Source: Chloroflexota bacterium
GTDB lineage: Bacteria > Chloroflexota > Limnocylindria > QHBO01
Assembly: GCA_025699005.1 (NCBI GenBank)
Contig: JAILWI010000006.1
Coordinates: 62,001 to 126,000, forward strand
DNA: 64,000 nt
Direction of reading: 5' to 3'
In this document: positions 8,998 through 17,868 of the stretch, piece by piece
Layout: the number at the start of each line of letters is the position of its first letter
Position numbering within the stretch: the stretch's first letter is position 1
Program-made: the position numbers and the translations under genes
The notes under the pieces: model-generated
What the model saw: the letters and a program-made list of their open reading frames with translations, nothing else
Told to the model about the DNA's origin: nothing
The model's database searches: none

Positions 8998-9893
8998 CGC
9001 TCCGCGGGTCGCTCGGCGCCGAAGTGCGCCGCGCAGAACATGGCGAGCGCCTCGACCCACGGGGCGATGGTGGCCGACGCATAGCTCGTCGGGTTCCACG
9101 CCGCGAACAAGGGAATGCGGAGCGCCTCCCCGCTCGCGTCGAGGATGCTCATCGGATGCAGCCCGTAGCGCGGGTCATCGGACACCACCGCCACCCCGTG
9201 GCCCGACGCCGCCATGGCCTGGGCGATCTGCGGGGAGTCGGTCTGATGCGCGCGACGGTACGCGACACCGGCGGCGGCGGCGGCGGCGTCGAAGACGCGA
9301 CGTGTCCCGTGCTCCGGCCCGAGCATCACGAGCGGCTCCGACGCGAGCTCGTCGATCGGCAGCCGGCGACGTCGCGACCACCGATGGTCTCGCGGCACAT
9401 AGGCCCAGACCGCGAAACGGACGAGCGGCCGAACCTCCATTCCGCCGGGGGGCGGGCCCGAGCTGACGGCCAGATCGGCCAGGCCGGACTGCAGAGCATC
9501 GAACACGGCGCTCGGCAGCTCCTCGCGAATGGTGAGGCCCGGCGCGTCCGGGCCACTCGTCGCCAGGAACGGCGCGATCACGTCAGCGACGGTGGTCGCC
9601 GGCGCCACGACGCTGAACGGGGTGGGCTGACCGGCGGCGAACGCCTCCATGGCGCCCTGAGCAGCGGCTGCGCGGGCAACGAGGTCGCGAGCCATCGGCA
9701 GGAACCGCTGCCCGGCGGGCGTGAGACGCACCCCGGCCGGCCCGCGATCGAAGAGACGGCATCCGAGGTCCTCCTCCAGCGCGCGGAGCTGGCGCGAGAG
9801 CGAGGGCTGTGCGACACGCACGTGAGCGGCCGCTCGCGTCACGGACCTCAGGTCGGCGACGGCCAGGAAGTAGCGGGCGTGGCGCAGGTCCAT
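8994..9893 (-). CDS. LysR-type transcriptional regulator
   Basis: 299 residues: winged helix-turn-helix at residues 1-60 (MDLRHARYFLAVADLRSVTRAA, then AQPSLSRQLRALEEDLGCRLF) and a C-terminal periplasmic-binding-like co-inducer domain. ATG at 9893 gives the canonical LTTR N-terminus; a longer in-frame ATG at 9929 adds 12 non-conserved residues. It is divergent from the oligopeptide-type ABC operon, and a LysR-type box lies 22 bp from its start codon, so it probably regulates that operon and itself. Confidence 0.92.
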   Translation of the reverse strand: MDLRHARYFLAVADLRSVTRAAAHVRVAQPSLSRQLRALEEDLGCRLFDRGPAGVRLTPAGQRFLPMARDLVARAAAAQGAMEAFAAGQPTPFSVVAPATTVADVIAPFLATSGPDAPGLTIREELPSAVFDALQSGLADLAVSSGPPPGGMEVRPLVRFAVWAYVPRDHRWSRRRRLPIDELASEPLVMLGPEHGTRRVFDAAAAAAGVAYRRAHQTDSPQIAQAMAASGHGVAVVSDDPRYGLHPMSILDASGEALRIPLFAAWNPTSYASATIAPWVEALAMFCAAHFGAERPAER

Positions 9894-9914
9894 CGCTGGG
9901 ATCTCCCTCCAGTC

Positions 9915-9929
9915 ATGCCGATGAGGCAT
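9915..9929. promoter_or_regulatory. Candidate LysR operator (T-N11-A dyad)
   Basis: ATGCC-N5-GGCAT is an interrupted palindrome with the T-N11-A spacing typical of LysR-family recognition sites. A 13-bp part of it (9917-9929) recurs as an exact inverted copy at 9961-9973, where the outer arm is imperfect. The two copies sit between the divergent LysR and ABC-transporter genes, matching the strong recognition site plus weaker activation site layout of this family. Binding itself is inferred. Confidence 0.6.
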
Positions 9930-9973
9930 CGCACGCGGGCGATATAGGTATTGGACAAGAATGCCTCATCGGC
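9917..9973. repeat. Perfect 13-bp inverted repeat, 31-bp spacer
   Basis: GCCGATGAGGCAT at 9917-9929 and its exact reverse complement at 9961-9973. The spacer contains the only AT-rich patch of the intergenic region (around 9941-9953), where a promoter would be expected. Alternatively the arms could form a stem in a leader transcript. Confidence 0.85.
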
Positions 9974-10024
9974 CGGACACTGCGCGCCAACGTCGGCCAT
10001 GTCACGGAGGAGGTCCGAGAACGG

Positions 10025-11662
10025 ATGCATTCGCATCGCACCGCGCGACTTGTCGCGCTGCTCGCGGGAGCCGCACTGATCCTTGCCGCCTGTGGAACGC
10101 AGGCAGAGACCCCCGGCACGAGCGCGGGGCCAACCGATGATGGGGGCGAGACGGCGGCACCGAGCCAGCAGGCCGGTCCCGACCTTCTGAAGGTCGCGAC
10201 GACCGCCGCCGTCACCACGTGGGATCCGATCGCGTCGTTCTCGACCGAGGCCTTCTACATGGCCAACATCTACGAGCCGCTGCTGCGGGTCAACGCGCCG
10301 GATGCGGCGGACGAGTTCACGCCCGTCCTCGCCGAGTCGTGGGAGTCGTCGGACGACGGCCTCACCTGGACCTTCAACCTGCGCGACGGCGTCACGTTCC
10401 ATGACGGCGAGGCGATGAACGCCGACGCCGTCGTGGCGTCGATCGAGGCCGCCAAGGAACGCGCCGGCGCCTCGTTCATCTGGCTTCCGCTCGACACGAT
10501 CGAAGCGGTCGACGAGCTGACCGTCGAGATGACGCTCAGCTACGCCGCGCCGATGGACCTCGTCGCCAGCTCCCTCTACGGAGCCTGGATCGTCAGCCCC
10601 GCAGCCCTCGAGGCGGCGGCGGAGGACGAGACGTACTTCGAGGACGGCGTCGACGGCGGCACCGGTCCCTACACCATCGACTCCTACACCCCCGGCGAGG
10701 AGGTCGTGCTCACGGCCTACGAGGACTACTGGGGTGGCTGGGACGACATCAACCACTACGAGACGGTCGTCGTGTCGATCACGCCCGAGGCCGTCGGACG
10801 GCAGCAGATGCTCGAGGGCGGCGACGTCGACCTCGCGTTCAGCCTGCCGACCGAGAACATCGACACCTTCCGCGACAACCCCGAGTTCACCGTGCTCGAG
10901 GAGCCCTCGTTCTTCAACTACGTGGGCCTCTTCAACACCCAGCGTGAGCCGCTCGATGACCCGCTCGTGCGCCAGGCCCTGAGCTACGCCCTGCCGTACG
11001 ACGACATCATCCAGGCCGGTGCCGGCGGCTTCGGCACCCAGTCCCGCGGTCCCGTTCCGCAGGGTGTCTTCCCGTGGTCGGAGGATGTGCCGCAGTACGA
11101 GCAGGATCTCGACAAGGCACGCGACCTCCTCGCCGAGGCCGGCTACGCCGATGGCTTCTCGATCGAGATGACCTATGCGAGCGAGAACCAGAACGAGGAG
11201 CGCTTCGCGCCGATCATCGTGGACGCCTTCGGCGAGATCGGCGTCGAGGTCGAGCTCACGCCGATGCTGTTCAGCCAGCAGTGGGAGCGCGCCAAGGGCG
11301 ATCCCGAGGGTCGCCAGGACCTGTTCCTGCTCCTCTACTGGCCGACCTATTCCGATGCCGGATCGGACAACCTGTGGTCGCTGTTCCGCAGCAGCGAGGC
11401 GCCGTTCTTCAACCTCTCCTACTGGGAGAACGACGAGTACGACGCCCTGATCGACGAGGCGGGCAGCCTGACGGCCACCGATCGCGACGCGGCGCAGGAG
11501 AAGTACACCGAGGCGATGCAGCTCCTGGTGGACCAGGCGCCCGGCCTCTTCTTCTACGACACGAAGGAGATCGTCGCAGTCCCGTCGCACGTCGGCGGCT
11601 ACGACTACAACCTGAACTACCCGTTCGCTCAGTTCTTCTACCCGCTCTACCCGGCCGAGTAG
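10025..11662 (+). CDS. ABC transporter substrate-binding lipoprotein, peptide/nickel family (SBP_bac_5)
   Basis: 545 residues. A lipoprotein signal peptide ends in the lipobox LAAC, followed by a Thr/Ser/Gly-rich linker and the family-5 solute-binding fold (WDPIASFSTEAFYMANIYEPLL; LTWTFNLRDGVTFHDGEAM). These extracytoplasmic proteins deliver peptides, nickel complexes, opines or other amides to a DppBC-type importer. A GGAGGAGG lies 11 nt before the ATG. First gene of a six-gene operon. An upstream in-frame extension to 9809 overlaps the LysR gene and is rejected. Confidence 0.95.
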   Translation: MHSHRTARLVALLAGAALILAACGTQAETPGTSAGPTDDGGETAAPSQQAGPDLLKVATTAAVTTWDPIASFSTEAFYMANIYEPLLRVNAPDAADEFTPVLAESWESSDDGLTWTFNLRDGVTFHDGEAMNADAVVASIEAAKERAGASFIWLPLDTIEAVDELTVEMTLSYAAPMDLVASSLYGAWIVSPAALEAAAEDETYFEDGVDGGTGPYTIDSYTPGEEVVLTAYEDYWGGWDDINHYETVVVSITPEAVGRQQMLEGGDVDLAFSLPTENIDTFRDNPEFTVLEEPSFFNYVGLFNTQREPLDDPLVRQALSYALPYDDIIQAGAGGFGTQSRGPVPQGVFPWSEDVPQYEQDLDKARDLLAEAGYADGFSIEMTYASENQNEERFAPIIVDAFGEIGVEVELTPMLFSQQWERAKGDPEGRQDLFLLLYWPTYSDAGSDNLWSLFRSSEAPFFNLSYWENDEYDALIDEAGSLTATDRDAAQEKYTEAMQLLVDQAPGLFFYDTKEIVAVPSHVGGYDYNLNYPFAQFFYPLYPAE

Positions 11663-11712
11663 CGGGCACCGGACAGATGGCGCCGGTCGGAGGATCCGTC
11701 CCCCGACCGGCG

Positions 11713-11718
11713 TACGAT
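11713..11718 (+). promoter_or_regulatory. Possible internal -10 box before the first permease gene
   Basis: TACGAT ends 11 nt before the ATG at 11730 in the 67-nt gap between the binding-protein and permease genes. It fits the leaderless pattern seen elsewhere in the window; no clear -35 is visible. Confidence 0.35.
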
Positions 11719-11729
11719 CCCTCCACCCC

Positions 11730-12746
11730 ATGAGCCGTTTCCTCGGACGCCGCCTCGGGACGGCGATCCTCGTCCTGTTCGGCGTCTCGCTCGTCACCTT
11801 CACGCTGGCGCGCGTCATCCCGTCGAATCCCGCCGCGCTGTACATTGGGCCGCGCGCACGCGCGGAGGAGATCGCCCGCGTCACGGAGGAGCTCGGGCTG
11901 AACCGCCCGCTCCCCCTCCAGTACCTGGATTACATGGGCGACATGCTCACCGGGGACTGGGGCACCTCGATCGGAACGAAGCGCCCGGTCCTCTCCGAGA
12001 TCCTCGACCGGCTCCCGGCCACGCTCGAGCTGCTCATCACCGCCATGGTCATTGCCGTGGTCTTCGGCACGCTGCTCGGCGTCCTGAGCGCCCAGTGGCG
12101 CGGACGGCCGCCCGACCTCGTGGTCCGCCTCATCGCCATCGCCGGCGTCTCGATGCCCGCCTTCTGGCTCGGTCTGCTGCTCCAGGTCCTCTTCTTCCGG
12201 CAGCTCGACCTGCTGCCGCTCTCCGGGCGCCTCGATACCGACATCCGCTTCATCTCGCCGATCACGGACGTCACGGGCTTCTTCACGATCGACGCCTTCG
12301 TCACGGGCAACTGGGTGGCGTTCGGCGATGCCGCCGCCCACCTCGTCCTGCCCGCCGTGACGCTCGCCGCGTATCCCATCGGGCTCATCGCGCGGATGAC
12401 GCGGGCGAGCATGCTCGAGGCGCTGGGCCAGGACTACGTGCGATCGGCACGGGCCTACGGCATCGGCGAGCGGACCGTGGTCTATCGGCTCGCGTTGCGG
12501 AACGCGCTGCCGCCGACGCTCACGGTCCTCGGCCTCACCCTGGCGTACTCGCTCACCGGCGCGTTCTTCGTGGAGATCGTCTTCAACTGGCCCGGCCTCG
12601 GGCAGTTCGCCGTCGACGCCCTCCTCAACGTCGACTACCCGGCCGTGATGGGCATCGCGCTGCTCGGTGCGGCCGGCTACGTCCTCATCAACCTGGCGGT
12701 CGACATCGCCCAGGCGTGGCTCGATCCGCGGGTGCGGCTCGCATGA
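11730..12746 (+). CDS. ABC transporter permease, DppB type
   Basis: 338 residues, about six membrane segments. N-terminus FLGRRLGTAILVLFGVSLVTFTLARVIPSNP and the permease EAA region (EALGQDYVRSARAYGIGER...LRNALPP) that docks on the ATPases are typical of DppB/OppB. It pairs with the next gene to form the membrane channel for substrate brought by the upstream binding protein. Its stop overlaps the next start by 4 nt (ATGA). Confidence 0.95.
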   Translation: MSRFLGRRLGTAILVLFGVSLVTFTLARVIPSNPAALYIGPRARAEEIARVTEELGLNRPLPLQYLDYMGDMLTGDWGTSIGTKRPVLSEILDRLPATLELLITAMVIAVVFGTLLGVLSAQWRGRPPDLVVRLIAIAGVSMPAFWLGLLLQVLFFRQLDLLPLSGRLDTDIRFISPITDVTGFFTIDAFVTGNWVAFGDAAAHLVLPAVTLAAYPIGLIARMTRASMLEALGQDYVRSARAYGIGERTVVYRLALRNALPPTLTVLGLTLAYSLTGAFFVEIVFNWPGLGQFAVDALLNVDYPAVMGIALLGAAGYVLINLAVDIAQAWLDPRVRLA

Positions 12747-13642
12747 TCGGCGCGAACGTCGAGGCGGTCGCGGCTCCCCAGGAGCTGCCGTCGCGTGACC
12801 GCGGTCGGGTCGTGCGCGCGCTGCTCGCCGACCCGCTGAGCGTCGTCGGTCTCGTCCTCATCACGCTGCTCGTCGTCGCCGCAGCACTCGGGCCGTGGAT
12901 CGCCCCGTTCCCCGACCAGGGAGCCGGGCAGACGAACATCGGCGAGGCGCTGCTGCCCCCGGGTGGCGAGCATCTGCTCGGGACCGATCGGCTGGGCCGC
13001 GACATGCTCAGCCGGATCATCCTCGGCGCACGGCCGGCGCTCCTCGTCTCCCTGCTCGTCGTTGGCCTGGCCGTCCTCATCGGGGCACCGCTCGGCGCCA
13101 TCGCCGGCTACCGCGGTGGCCGGCTCGACGAGGCGATCATGCGGCTGACCGACCTGTTCCTCGCGTTCCCGCCGCTGCTCCTCGCCATGGCGATCATCGC
13201 CGCTCTCGGTCCCGGACTCGAGCGCGCCGCGCTGGCCCTCGCCATCAGCTGGTGGCCGTGGTACGCGCGCATCACCCGCGGCGTGGCCGCATCGCTGCGC
13301 GAGCGGCCGTTCGTGGATGCGGCACGATCGATCGGCGTTCCGGAGCGGACCATCGTCCGGCGGCACATCCTCCCCAACGCCATCTCGCCGATCCTGGTGC
13401 AGGCGACCGTCGACATCGGCACGGTCATCCTGGCCGCGGGTTCGCTCGCCTTCATCGGCCTCGGCGCCCGACCGCCGGCGCCCGACTGGGGCCTCATGGT
13501 GAGCGAAGGCCGCACGTTCATCCTCGACCAGTGGTGGTACTCCGGGTTCCCGGGGCTCGCCATCTTCCTCTCGGTTCTCGGGTTCAACCTCGTCGGCGAC
13601 ACGCTCCGCGACATCTTCGACCCACGGCAGGTGCGCCGATGA
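12743..13642 (+). CDS. ABC transporter permease, DppC type
   Basis: 299 residues. After a cytoplasmic N-terminal stretch come the first membrane helix (LSVVGLVLITLLVVAAAL), the DppC motif HLLGTDRLGRDMLSRIILGAR and the EAA loop (VDAARSIGVPERTIVRRHILPNA). Forms the heterodimeric pore with the preceding permease. Both ends overlap neighbours by 4 nt, so the stoichiometry is probably set by translational coupling. Confidence 0.95.
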   Translation: MIGANVEAVAAPQELPSRDRGRVVRALLADPLSVVGLVLITLLVVAAALGPWIAPFPDQGAGQTNIGEALLPPGGEHLLGTDRLGRDMLSRIILGARPALLVSLLVVGLAVLIGAPLGAIAGYRGGRLDEAIMRLTDLFLAFPPLLLAMAIIAALGPGLERAALALAISWWPWYARITRGVAASLRERPFVDAARSIGVPERTIVRRHILPNAISPILVQATVDIGTVILAAGSLAFIGLGARPPAPDWGLMVSEGRTFILDQWWYSGFPGLAIFLSVLGFNLVGDTLRDIFDPRQVRR

Positions 13643-14643
13643 GCACCACGACCGACGCGCTGCTCACGATCGACGACCTGCGCGTCGTGTTCGGCGGCCG
13701 CCATGCGCCTCGGCTGACGGCGCTCGACGGGGTCGAGCTGCGCCTGGCGCCGGGCGAGTCGCTGGGGCTCGTCGGCGAGACGGGGTGCGGGAAGACGATG
13801 ACCGGGCTCTCCGTCCTGCGCCTGCTCCCGCCGGGAGCGAAGGTCAGCACCGGGTCGATCCGCTTCGAGGGCGAGGATCTGCTCCGCATGCCGGAGCGAC
13901 GGATGCGCCGGCTGCGCGGCAGCCGCGTGACGATGATCTTCCAGAACCCGGCATCCGCGTTCAACCCGGTCTTCACCATCGGCTGGCAGATCGATCGGGT
14001 GATGTCGCAGCACCTGGACCTCGACCGGCGGGGGCGACGCGAACGCCTGGCCGAGGTGCTCGGGGAGGTGGGACTCCCCGATGTCGACCGGATCGCCGCC
14101 GCCTACCCCCACCAGCTCTCGGGCGGCATGCTGCAGCGGGCGATGATCGCGATGGCACTCGTGAACCGACCGAGCCTCGTGATCGCGGACGAGCCCACGA
14201 CGGCGCTCGACGCCACGATCGCCGCCCAGATCCTGGCACTCCTCCGGCGGCTCCAGGACGAGCACGGCTTCGGCGTCCTGTTCATCACGCACAACCTCCC
14301 GGCGGTGCGACAGCTCTGCGACCGCGTCGCGGTGCTCTACGCGGGGCGCGTGATCGAGACGGCCCCGACCGCGGAGCTCTTCGCCGCCGCCCAACATCCG
14401 TACACGCGCGGCCTGCTCGCATCGGCGCCGTCGGTGGCGAGCCGCGGGTCACGGCTGGCGGCGATCGAGGGCTCCGTCCCACCGGACCCGGGCGCCGTCA
14501 TCGGCTGCTCGTTCGCGCCGCGATGCCCGCTCGCCTTCGACGAGTGCCGCCGCGTCCGCCCACCGGCCGTGCCGATCACGCCGACCCACGAGAGCGCCTG
14601 TCTGCTGGCCCTCGAGCCCGACACGGCGAGGGCGAGCGCATGA
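13639..14643 (+). CDS. ABC transporter ATP-binding protein, DppD type
   Basis: 334 residues. Walker A GETGCGKTM, Q-loop FQNPASAFNPVF, signature LSGGMLQRAM, Walker B LVIADEPTTALD and switch His in ITHN. The C-terminal OppD/DppD extension carries the conserved Cys cluster (CSFAPRCP...DECR...ACL). Energises import of peptide-like substrates. Overlaps both neighbours by 4 nt. Confidence 0.95.
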   Translation: MSTTTDALLTIDDLRVVFGGRHAPRLTALDGVELRLAPGESLGLVGETGCGKTMTGLSVLRLLPPGAKVSTGSIRFEGEDLLRMPERRMRRLRGSRVTMIFQNPASAFNPVFTIGWQIDRVMSQHLDLDRRGRRERLAEVLGEVGLPDVDRIAAAYPHQLSGGMLQRAMIAMALVNRPSLVIADEPTTALDATIAAQILALLRRLQDEHGFGVLFITHNLPAVRQLCDRVAVLYAGRVIETAPTAELFAAAQHPYTRGLLASAPSVASRGSRLAAIEGSVPPDPGAVIGCSFAPRCPLAFDECRRVRPPAVPITPTHESACLLALEPDTARASA

Positions 14644-15677
14644 GCACCGAACGCTCGGCGGCGGCACCGCTCGTCGAGGTGCGGGACCTCGTGGTCGAGT
14701 ACCGCACCCGCGGCCTGCATGGCGGACGGCCCGTCCGCGCGGTCGCCGGGGTCACCCTCGAGATCGCGGCCGGCGAGGTGTACGCGCTCGTCGGAGAGTC
14801 GGGGTCCGGCAAGACGACCCTGGCCCGGACGCTTCTGCGACTCGTCGACGTGACGTCCGGCGATCTGGCCTTCGACGGGCGCGAGATCACCCGCATCTCC
14901 GGCGAGGAGCTTCGCCGCCTGCGACGGCGCATGCAGGTCGTCTACCAGGATCCCGCCGGCTCGCTCGATCCGCGGATGGCCGTGAGCGAGCTCGTCGCCG
15001 AGCCGCTGCGCACCCACGAGCGCCTGCGCGGCCCGGCCTTGCGGTCGCGCGTGCTCGAGCTCCTCACGGACGTCGGTCTCGCGCAGCAGCACCTGTCCCG
15101 TCGACCGCACGAGCTGTCGGGCGGGCAGGCGCAGCGCGTCGCGATCGCCCGGGCACTGGCGCTGCGTCCCGAGCTCGTCGTGCTCGACGAGCCGACATCG
15201 GCGCTCGACGTCTCGGTCCAGGCGCAGATCCTCAACCTCCTCGCCGACCTGCGTTCCGCGCACGGCCTCACGTACCTCCTCATCTCCCACGACCTGGGGG
15301 TGGTCCGCCACCTCGCCGATCGGGTGGGCGTCATGTATCTCGGCCGGCTCGTCGAGGAGTCACCGGCCGAGCCTCTCTTCGCCGATCCCGGCCACCCGTA
15401 CACGGAGGCGCTGCTGCGGTCCGCCATCGGGGATGCCGGCGACGGCGGCGATGACCGCGCCGCGACCCCGATCGGCGACATCCCATCGCCGCTCGACCCA
15501 CCCAGCGGCTGTCGTTTCCATCCGCGCTGCTGGCTGCGCGAGCAGCTCGAACACCCGGCCGTCTGCGCGAGCGATGAGCCGAACCTCGTGCCGATCGATC
15601 GGGGCGACGCTCGTCGCGCCGCGTGCCACTTCGCCGACCAACTTCATCCGTCATCCGAATCACGGAGAGCCTCATGA
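14640..15677 (+). CDS. ABC transporter ATP-binding protein, DppF type
   Basis: 345 residues. Walker A GESGSGKTT, signature LSGGQAQRVAIARAL, Walker B LVVLDEPTSALD, switch ISHD, and the C-terminal Cys-containing oligopeptide-transporter domain (CRFHPRCW). It is the second ATPase of the importer. Start overlaps the upstream gene by 4 nt and the stop overlaps the amidohydrolase start (ATGA), which ties that enzyme to the transporter. Confidence 0.95.
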   Translation: MSTERSAAAPLVEVRDLVVEYRTRGLHGGRPVRAVAGVTLEIAAGEVYALVGESGSGKTTLARTLLRLVDVTSGDLAFDGREITRISGEELRRLRRRMQVVYQDPAGSLDPRMAVSELVAEPLRTHERLRGPALRSRVLELLTDVGLAQQHLSRRPHELSGGQAQRVAIARALALRPELVVLDEPTSALDVSVQAQILNLLADLRSAHGLTYLLISHDLGVVRHLADRVGVMYLGRLVEESPAEPLFADPGHPYTEALLRSAIGDAGDGGDDRAATPIGDIPSPLDPPSGCRFHPRCWLREQLEHPAVCASDEPNLVPIDRGDARRAACHFADQLHPSSESRRAS

Positions 15678-16606
15678 ACCGTCTCTTCGGCGTCGTCGCC
15701 GCCCAGGTCGCGCCCGTCCCGTTCGATCCCGAGGCCACGTGGGCCAAGTTCGAGCGCGAGGTTCGACTGCTCTCGAGGCTGAGCCCGCAGCTCGACCTCT
15801 ACGTCTTCCCGGAGCTCTACCTCAGCGCCACGGGGACGTACGGCGACGACTACCCCGCGGGCTACGAGCGACGCGTCGCCGAGGAAATCCCGGGACCGCT
15901 GACCGAACAGCTCTCCGCGCTGGCACGCTCGGTGGGCCGCTGGATCGTCCCGGGCTCCATCTTCGAGCGGAGCGGCGACCGGATCCACAACACGGCGCTC
16001 GTCTTCGCGCCGGACGGAACGCTCCACGCCCGGTATCGGAAGGTGTTCCCGTGGATGCCGTACGAGCAGACCGATCCGGGCGACGAGTACGTCACCTTCG
16101 ACATCCCCGACGTGGGTCGATTCGGCCTGGCGATCTGCTACGACGGCTGGATCCCGGAGATCATGCGCGCCCTGGCCTGGCAGGGTGCCGAGGTCATCAT
16201 CCAGCCGACCCTGACGCAGACCGTCGATCGCGAGCAGGAGCTGATCATCGCGCGAGCCAACGCCATCACGAACCAGGTCTACGTCATCAACCCGAACTAC
16301 GGACGGCTGTTCGGGACCGGCCGCAGCGTCGTGGTCGACCCCGAGGGCCGCGTGCTGGCCCAGGGAGGCTCCGGCGAGGAGTTCCTCACGGTGACCGTCG
16401 ACCTGGATCTCGTCCGCGCCGTGCGAGAGACCGGCACGGCACGGCTGAACCCGGTCTGGAAGCAGCTACGCGACTTCCCGCCCCCCGCCTTCCCGCAGTA
16501 CACGAACGGCCGGTTCGTCGAGGGCGAGATGATGCGCGGCCTCGGGTCGCTCCGCCCGGAGCGGAGCCGGGTCACCGCGGGAGGCAACGGGGAAGACTCG
16601 CGCTGA
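15674..16606 (+). CDS. Nitrilase-superfamily (carbon-nitrogen) amidohydrolase
   Basis: 310 residues with the complete Glu-Lys-Cys triad of the superfamily: Glu47 in FPELY, Lys123 in RYRKVFPW and Cys155 in AICYDGW. The IARANAITNQVYVINPN segment is typical of aliphatic amidase/carbamoylase-like branches. It hydrolyses a non-peptide C-N bond, releasing ammonia or an amine; the substrate is unknown. Its start overlaps the last ABC gene by 4 nt, so it probably processes the imported compound (inference). No signal peptide, so cytoplasmic. Confidence 0.9.
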   Translation: MNRLFGVVAAQVAPVPFDPEATWAKFEREVRLLSRLSPQLDLYVFPELYLSATGTYGDDYPAGYERRVAEEIPGPLTEQLSALARSVGRWIVPGSIFERSGDRIHNTALVFAPDGTLHARYRKVFPWMPYEQTDPGDEYVTFDIPDVGRFGLAICYDGWIPEIMRALAWQGAEVIIQPTLTQTVDREQELIIARANAITNQVYVINPNYGRLFGTGRSVVVDPEGRVLAQGGSGEEFLTVTVDLDLVRAVRETGTARLNPVWKQLRDFPPPAFPQYTNGRFVEGEMMRGLGSLRPERSRVTAGGNGEDSR

Positions 16607-16613
16607 GTCGACC

Positions 16614-17837
16614 CTATGGCTCCCCCGCCGGCTGCCACGCATGGGCGCCGGGCGCGTCGGGCATGCCCGCGAGGGGATAGACGAGCGGATCCGATCCGTC
16701 CAGGGGGTAGACGACGAGGTCGTGCGCGTCGGCCATCGGCGTGAGACGGACGGCACTCACATGTGTCCCCGCCGAGTCCCACGTCGGGCGCTCGTCGACC
16801 TCGAAGGCGCGCGCTCCATCCACGGTGCGCACCACCGTCGACGACGTCCCCGCCGCGTCGAAGGCGGAGGAGAACACGTACGCGCCCGATGGTGAGACGT
16901 CGACGACGTCCGGCCCGAGCGGCTCGCCGCCTCCCGCGCCGGGCTCCACGATGAGGGTCTGGGGACGCTGGCCGTCGAGGCTGATTGCGAGCCGGCCATC
17001 GTCCAGCCAGCGGGTTGCGAACCCGTGGTGGGCGAACTGCATCGACGACCCGTCGGGCTTGACGACGTAGGTCCCTCCGAACGACTGGCCGGTCGGATCA
17101 GGAGCCGGCAGCGGTCCGTGGAACGCGATCATCGCGCCGTCCGGCGACCAGAGCGGTGCGGTCGCCGTGAAGGCCGGATCAGCGGTGCGCGTGAGGTCGG
17201 TGACACGTCCGTCCGCGGACAGGTCGGCGACCTGGAGCTGGAACGGACCGCCCGGCGGGACGCAGTTGCCGCATCCGGTGTAGGGGATGTTGCGACCGAA
17301 TGCCAGGCGTGAGCCGTCCGGCGACCAGGTCGGGCCGCTTCCCTCGCCGATGCGCCGGTGGCGGCCGTCGAGATCGGTCATGAAGACGACCCCCTCGCAG
17401 CCTCCGTACGTGAAGGCGAGCCGCTGGCCGTCCGGCGACCACGCGATCGTGTGGATCCCGTAGGCGCAGGAGAGGACCGGCGAGATCGCAAGACCGACGA
17501 TCCTCGTTTCCTCCTCGGTGAGGTGCGTCAGCTGGCGCGACTCCGAGGTGGCGAGGTCCAGGAGGTGAACCTGGCTGACGCCATCGGGATCGACGGCCCC
17601 GTAGGCGATGAGCCCGTCGAGGACACCGACCGTGCCGAGCGAGGGCTCCGGGGTGGCCAGGACGCTCGCCTCGGGCCTGGCCGATCCAGACCCAGTCGGC
17701 GAAGTGGCCGGCGACGCCGATGGCTCGGCTCGGTCGGAGCTCGCGGCGGGCGGTGAGGCGCAGGCGGACATCGGCGCCACCAGCGCGAGGGTCGCGACGA
17801 CAAGCCAGCGGGCGCGCGGACCCCCCGATCCCACCAT
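16614..17837 (-). CDS. TolB-like beta-propeller lipoprotein
   Basis: 407 residues. N-terminal signal with a plausible lipobox (MSAC), a Ser/Pro/Ala linker, then WD40-like/TolB repeats with the telltale WSPDGQRLAF, WSPDGSRLAF and WSPDGAMIAF strands. Such propellers are exported and scaffold interactions; no enzyme motif is visible. The ATG at 17837 has a GACAAT 8 nt upstream, possibly a leaderless promoter. An open stretch upstream to 18005 runs into the MFS gene and is not believed. Confidence 0.82.
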   Translation of the reverse strand: MVGSGGPRARWLVVATLALVAPMSACASPPAASSDRAEPSASPATSPTGSGSARPEASVLATPEPSLGTVGVLDGLIAYGAVDPDGVSQVHLLDLATSESRQLTHLTEEETRIVGLAISPVLSCAYGIHTIAWSPDGQRLAFTYGGCEGVVFMTDLDGRHRRIGEGSGPTWSPDGSRLAFGRNIPYTGCGNCVPPGGPFQLQVADLSADGRVTDLTRTADPAFTATAPLWSPDGAMIAFHGPLPAPDPTGQSFGGTYVVKPDGSSMQFAHHGFATRWLDDGRLAISLDGQRPQTLIVEPGAGGGEPLGPDVVDVSPSGAYVFSSAFDAAGTSSTVVRTVDGARAFEVDERPTWDSAGTHVSAVRLTPMADAHDLVVYPLDGSDPLVYPLAGMPDAPGAHAWQPAGEP

Positions 17838-17868
17838 GCCGCGCGATTGTCGCACCGGCGCGCAACGG

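Noticed and set aside
9848-11884. Long open minus-strand frame opposite the binding-protein gene
   Set aside because: Antisense to a lipoprotein with a full SBP family-5 fold; the translation is repetitive Val/Leu/Arg with no domain.
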